Positions 36,371-44,589 of a DNA stretch of 64,000 nucleotides are shown piece by piece. Both the position numbers and the translations under genes were made by a program. The notes under the pieces were generated by a model that saw only the letters and a list, made by a program, of their open reading frames with translations, made no database searches and had not been told where the DNA came from. The first letter of the stretch is position 1. Each line of letters begins with the position of its first letter. Source of the stretch: Gloeomargaritales cyanobacterium VI4D9 (lineage in GTDB: Bacteria; Cyanobacteriota; Cyanobacteriia; Gloeomargaritales; Gloeomargaritaceae); the NCBI GenBank assembly GCA_927797885.1, contig OV696605.1, forward strand, positions 1,153,157 through 1,217,156. The letters are read 5' to 3'.

Positions 36371-37613
36371 GGGCACCTCTATTTATTCAAAATATGAGAA
36401 CGAAACACAAAAACAGCATAGCATTGCTCAGTACTTTTTTGTACTAAGATGACTGGGTTTTATAGATTGCTGTAGATATGATTGAAAAGAGACTTAGTAG
36501 GGGGTCAAAACTCACAGATTATCGGCCAGGGACTGCCGCTCCCAAAACGCATAACGGCGGAAATTATAAGCCAAATTTTTCAACCCAATTGCCGCTTCTA
36601 CTCTGGTTTTACCAATCAGACGCATGAATTTACCCCCAAGACACATCACCCACTGACCAAATACGTGTTCCACCTTGGCTCTCACTTTAGATTTGATGCG
36701 ATTCTTTTCATTTTGCTCTGCGGTTAGGGGCTGATTTCGGTAGCCTTTTTCATGGATGTGACTGGTAAATCCAATCCTGGCTAACGTCCATTCTAAATCC
36801 GTGCTGTGATAGGCACTATCTCCCCAGATTTCCGACCCATCAATATCCACCAGTTGACTGAATACTTGTGAGTCATGCACGGAGGCATCCGTGACCACAT
36901 AATGACGCACAAAACCATATTTTACATCCACACTGATATGATTTTTATAGCCAAAATAGCTGACACCATTTTTCTTTACCCAACGGGCATCTCTATCCTT
37001 TTGCCGTAAAACCTGGGGTTTTTCCTCCCATTGCTTAGGAATTTTCCCTTCCTTTACTTCTTGATTTTCTTGCCGAGTATTTCGTTGGACTGGCACGGGA
37101 ATGAGAGTGGCATCCACAATCTGACCAACTTCGACAATATATCCTTTTTCTCTCAGGTAATTATCAAAGTGAGCAAATACTTCTTTGACTAGATCGTGCT
37201 TGGCGAGATTATCCCGAAATAGCCAGACCGTTTTGGCATCAGGGATAGCGTCTTCGATACCCAATCCTAGGAATTCCATGAACGAGATACGGTCATTCAC
37301 TTGAAACTCGAGTTCATCGTCACTAAGGGCATACATTTGTTGGAGAATCAACAATTTAAACATCACAATGACGTCGGTGGGTTTTCGACCCGCATTACTC
37401 TTTCTTTCCTTGTCATATATGGTTTCTAATATGGGTCGGAAATCTTCCCAGTTAATATTTTCATTGAGCCACTTCAGCATGGGCTTTTTCTGATTGAGTT
37501 TTTCCCGCCGCTCTTGCTCATCCCAAAATCCTTTTTGACCCATTTTCCCTCTCCACGTCGTTAATACTAATTATCTCACAAATCCCTCCCAAAATCAATT
37601 AATAGAGGTGCCC
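36371..37613 (-). mobile_element. IS5-family insertion sequence, copy 2 (1243 bp)
   Basis: Same ends, length and orientation as copy 1 at 23739-24981: GGGCACCTCTATTTATT at 36371 and AATTAATAGAGGTGCCC ending at 37613. Target duplication TCAA at 36367-36370 and 37614-37617. It is inserted near the left end of a family A MITE, about 15 bp from the MITE terminus. Confidence 0.95.
36512..37543 (-). CDS. IS5-family DDE transposase (copy 2)
   Basis: A 343-residue protein with the same sequence as the copy at 23880-24911, including Asp144, Asp242 and Glu292. At nucleotide level a few substitutions are visible near the 3' end, for instance in the ATTTTTCAAACC/ATTTTTCAACCC stretch. Intact and potentially active. 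Confidence 0.95.
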   Translation of the reverse strand: MGQKGFWDEQERREKLNQKKPMLKWLNENINWEDFRPILETIYDKERKSNAGRKPTDVIVMFKLLILQQMYALSDDELEFQVNDRISFMEFLGLGIEDAIPDAKTVWLFRDNLAKHDLVKEVFAHFDNYLREKGYIVEVGQIVDATLIPVPVQRNTRQENQEVKEGKIPKQWEEKPQVLRQKDRDARWVKKNGVSYFGYKNHISVDVKYGFVRHYVVTDASVHDSQVFSQLVDIDGSEIWGDSAYHSTDLEWTLARIGFTSHIHEKGYRNQPLTAEQNEKNRIKSKVRAKVEHVFGQWVMCLGGKFMRLIGKTRVEAAIGLKNLAYNFRRYAFWERQSLADNL

Positions 37614-37773
37614 TCAATTCAAAGTTAGCAGTCGCAGCGCCCTTGGTTCTGGGGAATATGGGCATTCCCACGATGGGATTGATGATTGGTTCAAATAAAT
37701 AGAGGTTCCCACAAAATAGAGTATAGTGCTAATGTGGCAATCACATTTATTGTTCTTGTCAAGGAAATTAACC

Positions 37774-38118
37774 ATGAACACCTATGCTCAAGTCCATATG
37801 CACCGGACTAATTTACTGATTCACTTGATTGCCGTCCCTCTGTTCATTGCCGCACATTTTGGGCTGATTTTGGGGATCGTCCAGCAAAAACCTTGGTCAG
37901 CTTTGATGTGGGTTGGTTTAATCGTTGTATCTCTGGGAATGCAACGCCAAGGACACGCATTAGAGTCCCAAAAACCCGCCCCCTTTCGCAACGGCTGGAA
38001 TTTTATGACTCGACTGTACACTGAGCAGTTTTATGCGTTTCCAAAGTTTGTGCTATCGGGAAAATTTCAGGAAAATTGGTTGGTGGCTTCATCGCAAGAT
38101 AAGCAAACGAGGAAGTAA
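37774..38118 (+). CDS. DUF962/Mpo1-like small membrane protein
   Basis: A 114-residue protein. The pattern MHRTNLLIHLIAVPLFIAAH, followed by a second hydrophobic helix and RQGHALESQKPAPF, resembles the Mpo1-like (DUF962) family: an H-x3-N-x3-H start and a GHxxE-x3-PA motif that hold iron in the yeast 2-hydroxy fatty acid dioxygenase. Whether this protein is a dioxygenase is inference. An AAGGAAA Shine-Dalgarno precedes the ATG at 37774. The next gene starts 1 bp after its stop. It begins 63 bp past the nested MITE. Confidence 0.6.
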   Translation: MNTYAQVHMHRTNLLIHLIAVPLFIAAHFGLILGIVQQKPWSALMWVGLIVVSLGMQRQGHALESQKPAPFRNGWNFMTRLYTEQFYAFPKFVLSGKFQENWLVASSQDKQTRK

Positions 38119-38119
38119 A

Positions 38120-38644
38120 GTGAGTAAGTTAACACTTGACCCAGTAATTCGAGCGGAGCAGCCAGAGGATTTCCCAACAATTCGAGCCGTGAATTTGGCA
38201 GTCTTTCCCACGCCCTTTGAAGCGGATTTGGTTGATCGACTACGCCAAAGGGCACAGCCTACAGTTTCCCAAGTTGCTGTTGTAGATGACACAATCGTGG
38301 GGCACATCTTCTTCTCTCCTGTCCATATTTCAAAACGGGACGACCTCAAAGTCATGGGTTTGGCTCCCACGGCAGTCCTGCCAGCGTATCAGCGGCAAGG
38401 GATTGGTTCGGCTCTAGTCCGTTCTGGTTTGGCGGTTTGTCAAGCATTGGGCTATGGCGCAGTGGTGGTGCTTGGGCATCCCAGTTACTATCCCCGCTTT
38501 GGGTTTGTCCCGACGGCTCGAACTGGTCTTCGCTGTGTTTACGATGTGCCTGTTGAAGCTTTCATGATGTTAGAATTACAGCCCGGCTATCTCCAGGATG
38601 TGCAAGGGATAGTCACTTATCACCCAGCTTTTGATGATGTTTAA
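38120..38644 (+). CDS. GNAT-family N-acetyltransferase
   Basis: A 174-residue acetyl-CoA-dependent transferase. The acetyl-CoA-binding motif A is visible as VLPAYQRQGIGSALVRSGL near residues 85-103, followed by VVVLGHPSYYPRFGFVP, a block typical of YhbS-like members. The GTG at 38120 is preceded by AGGAAG, a good Shine-Dalgarno; the frame is open further upstream but overlaps the previous gene. Substrate unknown. Probably co-transcribed with the DUF962-like gene. Confidence 0.85.
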   Translation: MSKLTLDPVIRAEQPEDFPTIRAVNLAVFPTPFEADLVDRLRQRAQPTVSQVAVVDDTIVGHIFFSPVHISKRDDLKVMGLAPTAVLPAYQRQGIGSALVRSGLAVCQALGYGAVVVLGHPSYYPRFGFVPTARTGLRCVYDVPVEAFMMLELQPGYLQDVQGIVTYHPAFDDV

Positions 38645-38659
38645 AGGGTCAGGTAGAAC

Positions 38660-38760
38660 TATAGCAGTCTTAAATGAAAATGGAACACAGGCCGCAGGGG
38701 CACCACCCCCCTCTTTCGTTCTGGGGAATTTCCGTCCGTTAATTAAGTAGGATTGCTATG
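38660..38760. repeat. Repeat family B, copy 4 (inverted)
   Basis: Reads TATAGCAGTCTTA on the left and AAGTAGGATTGCTATG on the right, with the core as the reverse complement of copies 1-3. It lies 68 bp upstream of IS4 copy 2. Ends are slightly degenerate. Confidence 0.7.
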
Positions 38761-38828
38761 GTAAAAAATTCTATCCTTAGAACACGAATATCCTAGAGAA
38801 CGAAAGGCGGAAGCTATATCTCTGCAAT

Positions 38829-39936
38829 CAGAAGTGTTGAAAGGTAGGTAAAGGCAGAAAAAGAGGGGTCAAAATATGGTATTCTAATTCATATAAACCA
38901 AAACATGAAACAACTATGAAATTCAATTCTTTTCCCGGGATTGTCAAATTTTTACTCAAAGACCTGCCAACTAATGATTATCCAGTTCTAAATTCTCGCT
39001 TATTTTGTTCAATCTGGTTTGCTGGCATTTTAGACAAAGGAATCAACAGTTTACGGGACTTATTTTACCAATTAAATCATGCGGGCATTAAGGTTGACTT
39101 ATCCACGTTTTCTAAGGCGAACAAGACAAGAGACCCACAAATTTTTATGCATCTTTATCATAAATTATTGCATTATATTGAGGAAGCTCATCCTGAAAAG
39201 AGGTTGGTTTTATGTCCTTTTGATGCTACCGTAATACCGCTGATGAGTAAGTTATTTTGGCTCCAAGGCTATCGCCAAGTAAAGTTAATAACCACTTTGA
39301 ATCAAGATACGAAATCTACTGGTCATTTAATTGTTAGTCCTGGACAGGCACATGAGATTAATTTTGGTGAAGATATTGTGAAAATGCTACCGGAAAATGG
39401 AGTCGCAGTCGGGGATAGAGGGTTTTGCAGTCACAAAGTATTTGAACAATTTATCGAAAATGATGCCCTTTTTATTATCCGTATTAAGTCGAATTGGAAA
39501 TGGGATGAAAACTATCATATCACCACAGAACGAGGTAAGGCGAGAGTAGTTTGTTTTGGCAATGTTCAACAGAAAGTAGACTATTATTTAGCTACCAATA
39601 TTCCTGAGGATGTAATGAGTAATGAAGAGATAGGGGAAGCCTATAGACAACGCTGGGCGATAGAGGTACTATGGAAATTTCTAAAGATGAACTTAAAGCT
39701 CGATAAAATGATGAGTAAAAATTTGAATGGAATTACCATTCAAATTTATGTAATTTTAATAGTTTACTTGATATTGCAACTGTTAAAAGTTCCACGGATG
39801 TACGGAAGTAAATTGGCAGATAAGTTCCGATATATACAAATCTTAATACGGCAGGAGTGGAATTTTGTCCATTGGCTCAATCGGGTCGTCCCACGCCTAA
39901 ATATGTAAAGTTTTATTGCAGGATTCAACACTTGTG
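38829..39936 (+). mobile_element. IS4-family insertion sequence, copy 2 (1108 bp)
   Basis: Inverted repeats CAGAAGTGTTGAA at 38829 and TTCAACACTTGTG ending at 39936, with a 9-bp target duplication CTCTGCAAT at 38820-38828 and 39937-39945. Same length as copy 1 at 2103 but in the opposite orientation, and diverged by a few percent. It lies between genes and breaks no evident frame. Confidence 0.95.
38916..39908 (+). CDS. IS4-family DDE transposase (copy 2)
   Basis: A 330-residue transposase with Asp103, Asp167 and the Y-2-R-3-E-6-K signature (Tyr243, Arg246, Glu250, Lys257) intact. Compared with copy 1 it differs at about twenty residues, mostly in the second half. No frameshift or stop. Either copy could supply transposase for both. 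Confidence 0.93.
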   Translation: MKFNSFPGIVKFLLKDLPTNDYPVLNSRLFCSIWFAGILDKGINSLRDLFYQLNHAGIKVDLSTFSKANKTRDPQIFMHLYHKLLHYIEEAHPEKRLVLCPFDATVIPLMSKLFWLQGYRQVKLITTLNQDTKSTGHLIVSPGQAHEINFGEDIVKMLPENGVAVGDRGFCSHKVFEQFIENDALFIIRIKSNWKWDENYHITTERGKARVVCFGNVQQKVDYYLATNIPEDVMSNEEIGEAYRQRWAIEVLWKFLKMNLKLDKMMSKNLNGITIQIYVILIVYLILQLLKVPRMYGSKLADKFRYIQILIRQEWNFVHWLNRVVPRLNM

Positions 39937-40044
39937 CTCTGCAATTAATTTTTAGAGGTGTCCTTGACAAATTCTGACCAGGAATGGCATGATTGATTTC
40001 GTTTCTGAATCAAGTTAGTAAAACCTATAGAGGATGTGATTAGC

Positions 40045-40365
40045 ATGGAATGGGAATTTTTATTTTTGGGATTAGAACCCCTGGTTGCCCTAACGGTTGG
40101 TGCCGGTGCCGTCGTGGTGGGAGGGGGTGCCCTCGCCCTGTCCCCTGCCCTCGGTACGGTTCTCGGTAAGCCGGAGTTGGCGAAAGAATTGCAAGAATCC
40201 GGTCGCTCGATGGTTAAAACCGGCATTGTCCTGAGCATGGATGCCTACGACAAGGTGCAAAGCGTCTGGACGGAGACCAGCACCAGCGTCAGTCAGTTGG
40301 TGGAGGAGGCGAAGGCGGAAGCGAAACATGCCCGCCTGCAAGAGGAAGTCCAAGCCGCTAGTTAA
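40045..40365 (+). CDS. DUF5132-like small membrane-associated protein
   Basis: A 106-residue protein. A hydrophobic Gly/Ala/Val-rich segment (LVALTVGAGAVVVGGGALAL) sits near residues 12-31, followed by an amphipathic region VKTGIVLSMDAYDKVQSVW and a charged helix ending EEAKAEAKHARLQEE. This resembles the DUF5132 family. GAGG lies about 10 bp before the ATG at 40045; a GTG at 40036 is an alternative. It is 9 bp upstream of the TRAP-type gene. Role unknown. Confidence 0.55.
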   Translation: MEWEFLFLGLEPLVALTVGAGAVVVGGGALALSPALGTVLGKPELAKELQESGRSMVKTGIVLSMDAYDKVQSVWTETSTSVSQLVEEAKAEAKHARLQEEVQAAS

Positions 40366-40374
40366 CTCGCCCGG

Positions 40375-41454
40375 ATGCGGCGACGGGTTGGCCTCCTAGG
40401 ATTAGGGGCGCTAGGACTCACTGCCTGCAATCGCCCTCAGGCACCAGCGGTCATCACCCAGCCCCGGGTACGTTGGCGTTTGGCGACCAGTTGGCCGACT
40501 TCCCTGGATACCCTGTTTGGGGGGGTGCGTGCCCTGGCGGAGCAGGTGAAACAACTCACGGATGGGCGGTTTACCCTGACCCCCTTTGCCGCTGGGGAGA
40601 TTGTGCCGGGTTTGCAGGTGTTGGATGCGGTGCGTTCCGGCACGGTGGAGGCAGGGCACACGGCGAGTTATTACTACTTGGGGCAAAATCCGGCTTTGGT
40701 GTTTGGGACTGGCTTACCCTTTGGTCTCACCGCCCAACAGCAAAATGCCTGGTGGTACGCCGGGGGGGGGTTGGCGGCCATGCAGTCTTTGTATCAGGAT
40801 TTTGGCGTTATTAATTTCCCGGCGGGGAATACGGGTGCCCAGATGGGGGGCTGGTTTCGGCGGGAGGTGACCAGCCTCAGCGACTTGCAGGGCTTAAAAA
40901 TGCGTTTGCCCGGTTTGGGGGGCAAGGTGATGGCGCAGATGGGGGTGAATGTGCAGGTTTTGCCGGGGAGTGAGTTGTTTTTGGCGTTGGAACGGGGTGC
41001 TTTAGATGCGGCGGAATGGGTCGGCCCCTACGATGACCAGCGGTTGGGTTTGCCCCGCGCGGCGCGCTACTATTACTATCCCGGTTGGTGGGAGCCGGGA
41101 CCAAGTGTGGAACTGCTGATCAACCGGCGGGCGTGGGAGCAACTGCCCATGAGCTATCAAAAAGCCCTGGAACAGGCGGCTCAGTCTATGAATCTCGCCA
41201 TGCTCTCCCAGTACGAAGCCCGCAACCAAACGACTCTGCAAACCCTGATCGCCGGGAATACCCAACTGCGGCGGTATAGCGATGACATTCTCCAAACTGC
41301 TTGGCAGGTGACCCAGGACCTTCTCGCCGACCAGAGTCGCCAATCCCCCGCTTTTCAAAAAATCTACCAACCCTGGCAAAAATTCCAAAAAGATAGCCTG
41401 AACTGGGTCAAAACCGATTCTTTGAGTACGATTCAACGGTTTTTGGCTCCCTAA
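40375..41454 (+). CDS. TRAP-type periplasmic substrate-binding lipoprotein
   Basis: A 359-residue DctP/TakP-like binding protein. The N-terminus is a short lipoprotein signal with lipobox LTAC (cleavage before Cys near residue 19). The mature part carries WRLATSWPTSLDTLFGG and LQGLKMRLPGLGGKVMAQMG, in which the conserved arginine binds the substrate carboxylate, and ALERGALDAAEWVGPYDD. Such proteins bind 2-oxo acids or other organic acids. The membrane subunits (DctQ, DctM) are not next to it and must lie elsewhere if present. Confidence 0.88.
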   Translation: MRRRVGLLGLGALGLTACNRPQAPAVITQPRVRWRLATSWPTSLDTLFGGVRALAEQVKQLTDGRFTLTPFAAGEIVPGLQVLDAVRSGTVEAGHTASYYYLGQNPALVFGTGLPFGLTAQQQNAWWYAGGGLAAMQSLYQDFGVINFPAGNTGAQMGGWFRREVTSLSDLQGLKMRLPGLGGKVMAQMGVNVQVLPGSELFLALERGALDAAEWVGPYDDQRLGLPRAARYYYYPGWWEPGPSVELLINRRAWEQLPMSYQKALEQAAQSMNLAMLSQYEARNQTTLQTLIAGNTQLRRYSDDILQTAWQVTQDLLADQSRQSPAFQKIYQPWQKFQKDSLNWVKTDSLSTIQRFLAP

Positions 41455-41508
41455 ACCGGGCACGGCTGAGCGATAATAAATTCTTAACCCAAAGCAATCC
41501 CTAAGCCC

Positions 41509-42699
41509 GTGTTATCTGAACGTATCTTGCAGGTGCAACCCTCCGCTACGCTGGAAATTACCGCCCGGGCGAGAGCCATGCGTGCCGCTGGTGAGGATGT
41601 GTGTAGTTTTGCCGCTGGGGAACCGGACTTTGATACCCCCGCATTCATCCGGGAGGCGGTCAAAACCGCTTTGGATCAGGGTAAAACCCGCTACGGGTCG
41701 GCGGCGGGGGAACTGGTATTGCGGCAGGCGATTGCCGAGAAATTTCGCCAAGACAATGGTCTGAGTTACGAACCGGAGCAGATTTTGGTCACCAATGGCT
41801 GTAAACAAGCCCTGTACAACCTGATACAGGTGATGATCCAACCGGGGGATGAGGTGTTGATCCCCGCCCCCTACTGGGTGAGTTACCCGGAGATGGTGCG
41901 CTTAGCTGGCGGGCAACCGGTGGTGATTCCCACGGAGCGGGCGACGGGCTACAAACTGACCCCTGAGCAATTGGCAGCGGCGGTGACCCCCCGCAGTCGC
42001 CTACTGATTCTCAATTCCCCCAACAATCCCACCGGGGTGGTGTACCAGCGGGAGGAATTGCAGGCACTAGCCGAGGCGATCCTGCGCCATGACCTGTGGG
42101 TGATCAGCGATGAAATTTACGAAAAATTGGTCTATGACGGGGCGGAACACGTGAGCATTGCCGCGCTTGGGGAGGAAATTTATGCCCGTACCCTGGTGTG
42201 CAATGGTTTTGCCAAAGCCTACGCCATGACCGGGTGGCGGGTGGGGTATGGAGCCGGATCGTCTGAAATTATCTCTGCCGCCGCCAATCTCCAGGGGCAT
42301 AGTACCTCGAATGTCTGTACATTTGCCCAGTATGGAGCCTTAGCCGCCCTGCAAGGTCCCCAGGCGGAATTGGAGCGGATGCGGCAGGTGTTTGACGAAC
42401 GACGCAGGTTGATGTGCGATGCACTGGCTCAGATGCCCGGTTTGGGGTTGGCACCACCAGCGGGAGCGTTTTATGTTTGGGTGGACATTCGGGCGACGGG
42501 GTTGCATTCCACCCAATTTTGCCAACAGGTCTTGGAGCAATATCAGGTGGCACTAGTGCCGGGGCGAGCGTTTGGGGATGACCAGCACGTGCGGTTGTCC
42601 TATGCCACCGACCAGACCACGATTGCCAAGGGCATGGCGCGGTTGGCACAGTATATGGCTCATTTAGCCCCCCTGTCGGTGGGGGATGGGAAGCGGTAA
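41509..42699 (+). CDS. aspC: Aspartate aminotransferase (class I PLP enzyme)
   Basis: A 396-residue fold-type I aminotransferase interconverting aspartate/oxaloacetate and glutamate/2-oxoglutarate. Visible: the substrate loop FAAGEPDFDTP, the ring-stacking region in APYWVSYPEMV, NSPNNPTGVV, SDEIYEKLVYDG with the pyridine-binding Asp, and the Schiff-base lysine in NGFAKAYAMTGWRVGYG. It is of the Thermus/Bacillus subgroup (also acts on prephenate in some members). The start is GTG at 41509. It overlaps nothing; thf1 follows 34 bp later. Confidence 0.92.
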   Translation: MLSERILQVQPSATLEITARARAMRAAGEDVCSFAAGEPDFDTPAFIREAVKTALDQGKTRYGSAAGELVLRQAIAEKFRQDNGLSYEPEQILVTNGCKQALYNLIQVMIQPGDEVLIPAPYWVSYPEMVRLAGGQPVVIPTERATGYKLTPEQLAAAVTPRSRLLILNSPNNPTGVVYQREELQALAEAILRHDLWVISDEIYEKLVYDGAEHVSIAALGEEIYARTLVCNGFAKAYAMTGWRVGYGAGSSEIISAAANLQGHSTSNVCTFAQYGALAALQGPQAELERMRQVFDERRRLMCDALAQMPGLGLAPPAGAFYVWVDIRATGLHSTQFCQQVLEQYQVALVPGRAFGDDQHVRLSYATDQTTIAKGMARLAQYMAHLAPLSVGDGKR

Positions 42700-42733
42700 A
42701 ATGGGATACGGTCTGTCCGAAGGAACTGCTCCC

Positions 42734-43411
42734 GTGCCCCCTATTCCCACTGTTGCTGACACGAAACGGGCTTTTTATCAATACCATCCCCGCCCGATCC
42801 ACTCGGTGTACCAGCGGGTGGTGGAGGAATTATTGGTGGAAATGCACCTGCTCCAGGTGAATGTGGGGTATCGCTATCATCCCCTGTACGCCCTGGGGGT
42901 AGTGACCAGTTTTGATACCCTGATGGCGCACTACACCCCGACGGCGCATCGGGACTCGATTTTCCAAGCCCTTGGTCGGGCGTTGAACCATGACCCGGCG
43001 ACCCTGCGGGCGGATGCCGAGAGGTTAAAAGGCCTGGCTCAGGGGGAGGGTGGAGCAACCCTGCGCGCTTGGTTGGCGCAACCAGAGGCACCCTTTTCTG
43101 CCGATGACCCCCTGCAAAGGGAATTGCAAAGCTGGCTCACCCCGTCCCCGCCCAAATACAGCCGGTTGGTGGGGATTGGATTGCTGACCCTGGTACAAAC
43201 TGTACTGCCCCAGCAGGAGGAGCAATGGGCATCCGCCGTACAAACCCTCGCCCGTGCCTTAAATTTGAATGGGGAAAAGGTGGAACGGGATTTAGACCTC
43301 TACCGCAGTACCCTGGAACGGCTCACCCAGGCGCAGGCGGTGTTAGCGGACATTCTCAAGGGGGGCAAGGCGAAATCCAGCCCAGCCCTACCAGAAGTCC
43401 CTGCCTCGTGA
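42734..43411 (+). CDS. thf1: Psb29/Thf1, photosystem II biogenesis protein
   Basis: About 225 residues. The N-terminal block PTVADTKRAFYQYHPRPIHS and VVEELLVEMHLLQVNVGYRY, then YALGVVTSFDTLM, are diagnostic of Thf1/Psb29. It interacts with FtsH complexes and supports photosystem II repair and thylakoid formation, so it is functionally connected with the ftsH at 13012. I take GTG 42734 as the start because the conserved N-terminus begins there; an ATG at 42701 would add 11 residues. The last ~25 residues are a Lys/Pro/Ser-rich tail. Confidence 0.92.
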   Translation: MPPIPTVADTKRAFYQYHPRPIHSVYQRVVEELLVEMHLLQVNVGYRYHPLYALGVVTSFDTLMAHYTPTAHRDSIFQALGRALNHDPATLRADAERLKGLAQGEGGATLRAWLAQPEAPFSADDPLQRELQSWLTPSPPKYSRLVGIGLLTLVQTVLPQQEEQWASAVQTLARALNLNGEKVERDLDLYRSTLERLTQAQAVLADILKGGKAKSSPALPEVPAS

Positions 43412-43457
43412 GGTGAAAATTATTAGCTTTGGCAATTTCTAGGAGGAGAACCGAATT

Positions 43458-43829
43458 ATGGCTACCAGTCGGCGGGTCGAGCGGGTTGCAGAACTGATCA
43501 AGCGGGAAATCAGCCAGCTTTTGCTCAGCGGCATTAAAGATGACCGGGTGGGGCAGGGCTTGGTGAGTGTGACAGCGGTGGAGGTGTCCGGGGATTTGCA
43601 ACACGCCCAGGTCTATGTCAGCATCTTTGGCTCCCCAGCCGTCCGGGCGCAAACCATGGCGGGGCTGGAATCCGCTACGGGCTATGTGCGGAGTGTCCTG
43701 GGGCAACGGGTACGCCTGCGCCGTACCCCAGAGGTGGTGTTTCGGGAAGATACGTCCTTAGAACGGGGTAGCCGGGTGATCGCCCTGTTGAACCAAATTC
43801 GGCAAAATCAGCGAGCTTCAAGTAAATGA
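43458..43829 (+). CDS. rbfA: Ribosome-binding factor A
   Basis: A 123-residue KH-fold protein that binds immature 30S subunits and helps process 16S rRNA 5' ends. Motifs: [18 protein letters not shown] at the start, [20 protein letters not shown], and [26 protein letters not shown] lies 9 bases before the ATG, a very strong ribosome binding site. Family length. Confidence 0.94.
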   Translation: MATSRRVERVAELIKREISQLLLSGIKDDRVGQGLVSVTAVEVSGDLQHAQVYVSIFGSPAVRAQTMAGLESATGYVRSVLGQRVRLRRTPEVVFREDTSLERGSRVIALLNQIRQNQRASSK

Positions 43830-43956
43830 TGATGGGTACCTCTTACAGTCTTTTGAGTGGTTATGGGATATACCCCATTTGTTGTAGGTCAATTATGGTC
43901 AATCATGCTAAGCTTTTAGGATAATTGAGGCTTTTTGTATCCTTTAATTGATAAAT

Positions 43957-44062
43957 AGACTGTAATTCATGACTATTGTGAGAATGACCCCTGGGTTATT
44001 GATAATCGCCAACGAGAGAATGGGGCTTCCGAGCCTGCCATGTAAGTACAAAAATCAATAAA
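43957..44062. repeat. MITE family A, copy 5, truncated ends
   Basis: The family interior (AATTCATGACTATTGTGAGAAT ... GTAAGTACAAAAATCAATAAA) is present, but the outer terminal repeats are lost. The right end is replaced by family B copy 5. The rest of the gene-free stretch 43830-44185 holds nothing I can support. Confidence 0.6.
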
Positions 44063-44184
44063 TATAGCAATCCTACTTGATTCACATGAGCTTGCGTGCC
44101 GTAGGCATACAAGAATTTTCCAGAAGCAAAGATGGGGGCGGTGCCCCTGCAACCTCTGTTCCATTCTCATTTAGGATTGCTATA
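44063..44184. repeat. Repeat family B, copy 5 (122 bp, with a ~21-bp insert)
   Basis: TATAGCAATCC start and GGATTGCTATA end. Compared with copies 1-3 it has about 21 extra bases, GAGCTTGCGTGCCGTAGGCA, after the first 20-25 bp. The same insert at the same site is in copy 6 (57386), so they share an ancestor. The insert resembles the very small palindromic repeats found elsewhere in the window. Confidence 0.75.
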
Positions 44185-44185
44185 G

Positions 44186-44587
44186 TTAAAGAATTAACTG
44201 CCATTCTGCCCCTTCCCCCGTGCGGGTGGGTTTGCTGGTACTGCCCACCACAAATGGACCCCAGTAGCGGCGGGAACCATCCAAACTAAACGCCACCAAA
44301 ATATCCCCCGGATTTAAGCTCAATGCCCCCTCCGGCAAACTCAGGAGCAACCCTTCCCGCTCCCCTTCCCCTGGCGCAAAATCCCAATGCACTGGCTCCA
44401 GGTAACCCGTCCCCTTCCGTGCCAACAACACCAGCCGAAGCGGTTGCTTGGTGCGATTGCTCACCCGCAGACCCCGGGGATTTTGACTCACCACCGCCGG
44501 GGTAGGTCGTGCCGGTACCTGCGATGCCACCCCCAGCCCCCAACCCAATGCCATTCCTGCCGCCACCAATCCCCATCCCCAACGCAT
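44186..44587 (-). CDS. Hypothetical exported protein (133 aa)
   Basis: Residues 1-22 form a signal peptide (RWGWGLVAAGMALGWGLGVA, cleavage near ASQVPA). The mature part is about 110 residues with predicted beta strands and the segment RVSNRTKQPLRLVLLARKG. No catalytic motif is visible. The stop lies 2 bp after the end of the family B repeat, so the 3' flank is repeat DNA. It starts 2 bp after the CCB-type gene ends and is probably in its operon. Not recognised. Confidence 0.6.
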   Translation of the reverse strand: MRWGWGLVAAGMALGWGLGVASQVPARPTPAVVSQNPRGLRVSNRTKQPLRLVLLARKGTGYLEPVHWDFAPGEGEREGLLLSLPEGALSLNPGDILVAFSLDGSRRYWGPFVVGSTSKPTRTGEGAEWQLIL

Positions 44588-44589
44588 GG

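Larger units (their letters stand above)
36356..37710. repeat. MITE family A, copy 4, split by IS5 copy 2
   Basis: The MITE left end GGGCACCTCTATCAA is at 36356-36370 and its right part runs from 37614 to AATAAATAGAGGTTCCC at 37710. The intervening 1243 bp are IS5 copy 2. Without the IS and one TCAA duplication, the MITE is about 108 bp. It has its own 4-bp target duplication, ACAA, at 36352-36355 and 37711-37714. It is thus an older MITE with a later IS insertion. The stretch 36226-36355 before it holds short palindromic repeats only. Confidence 0.85.
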
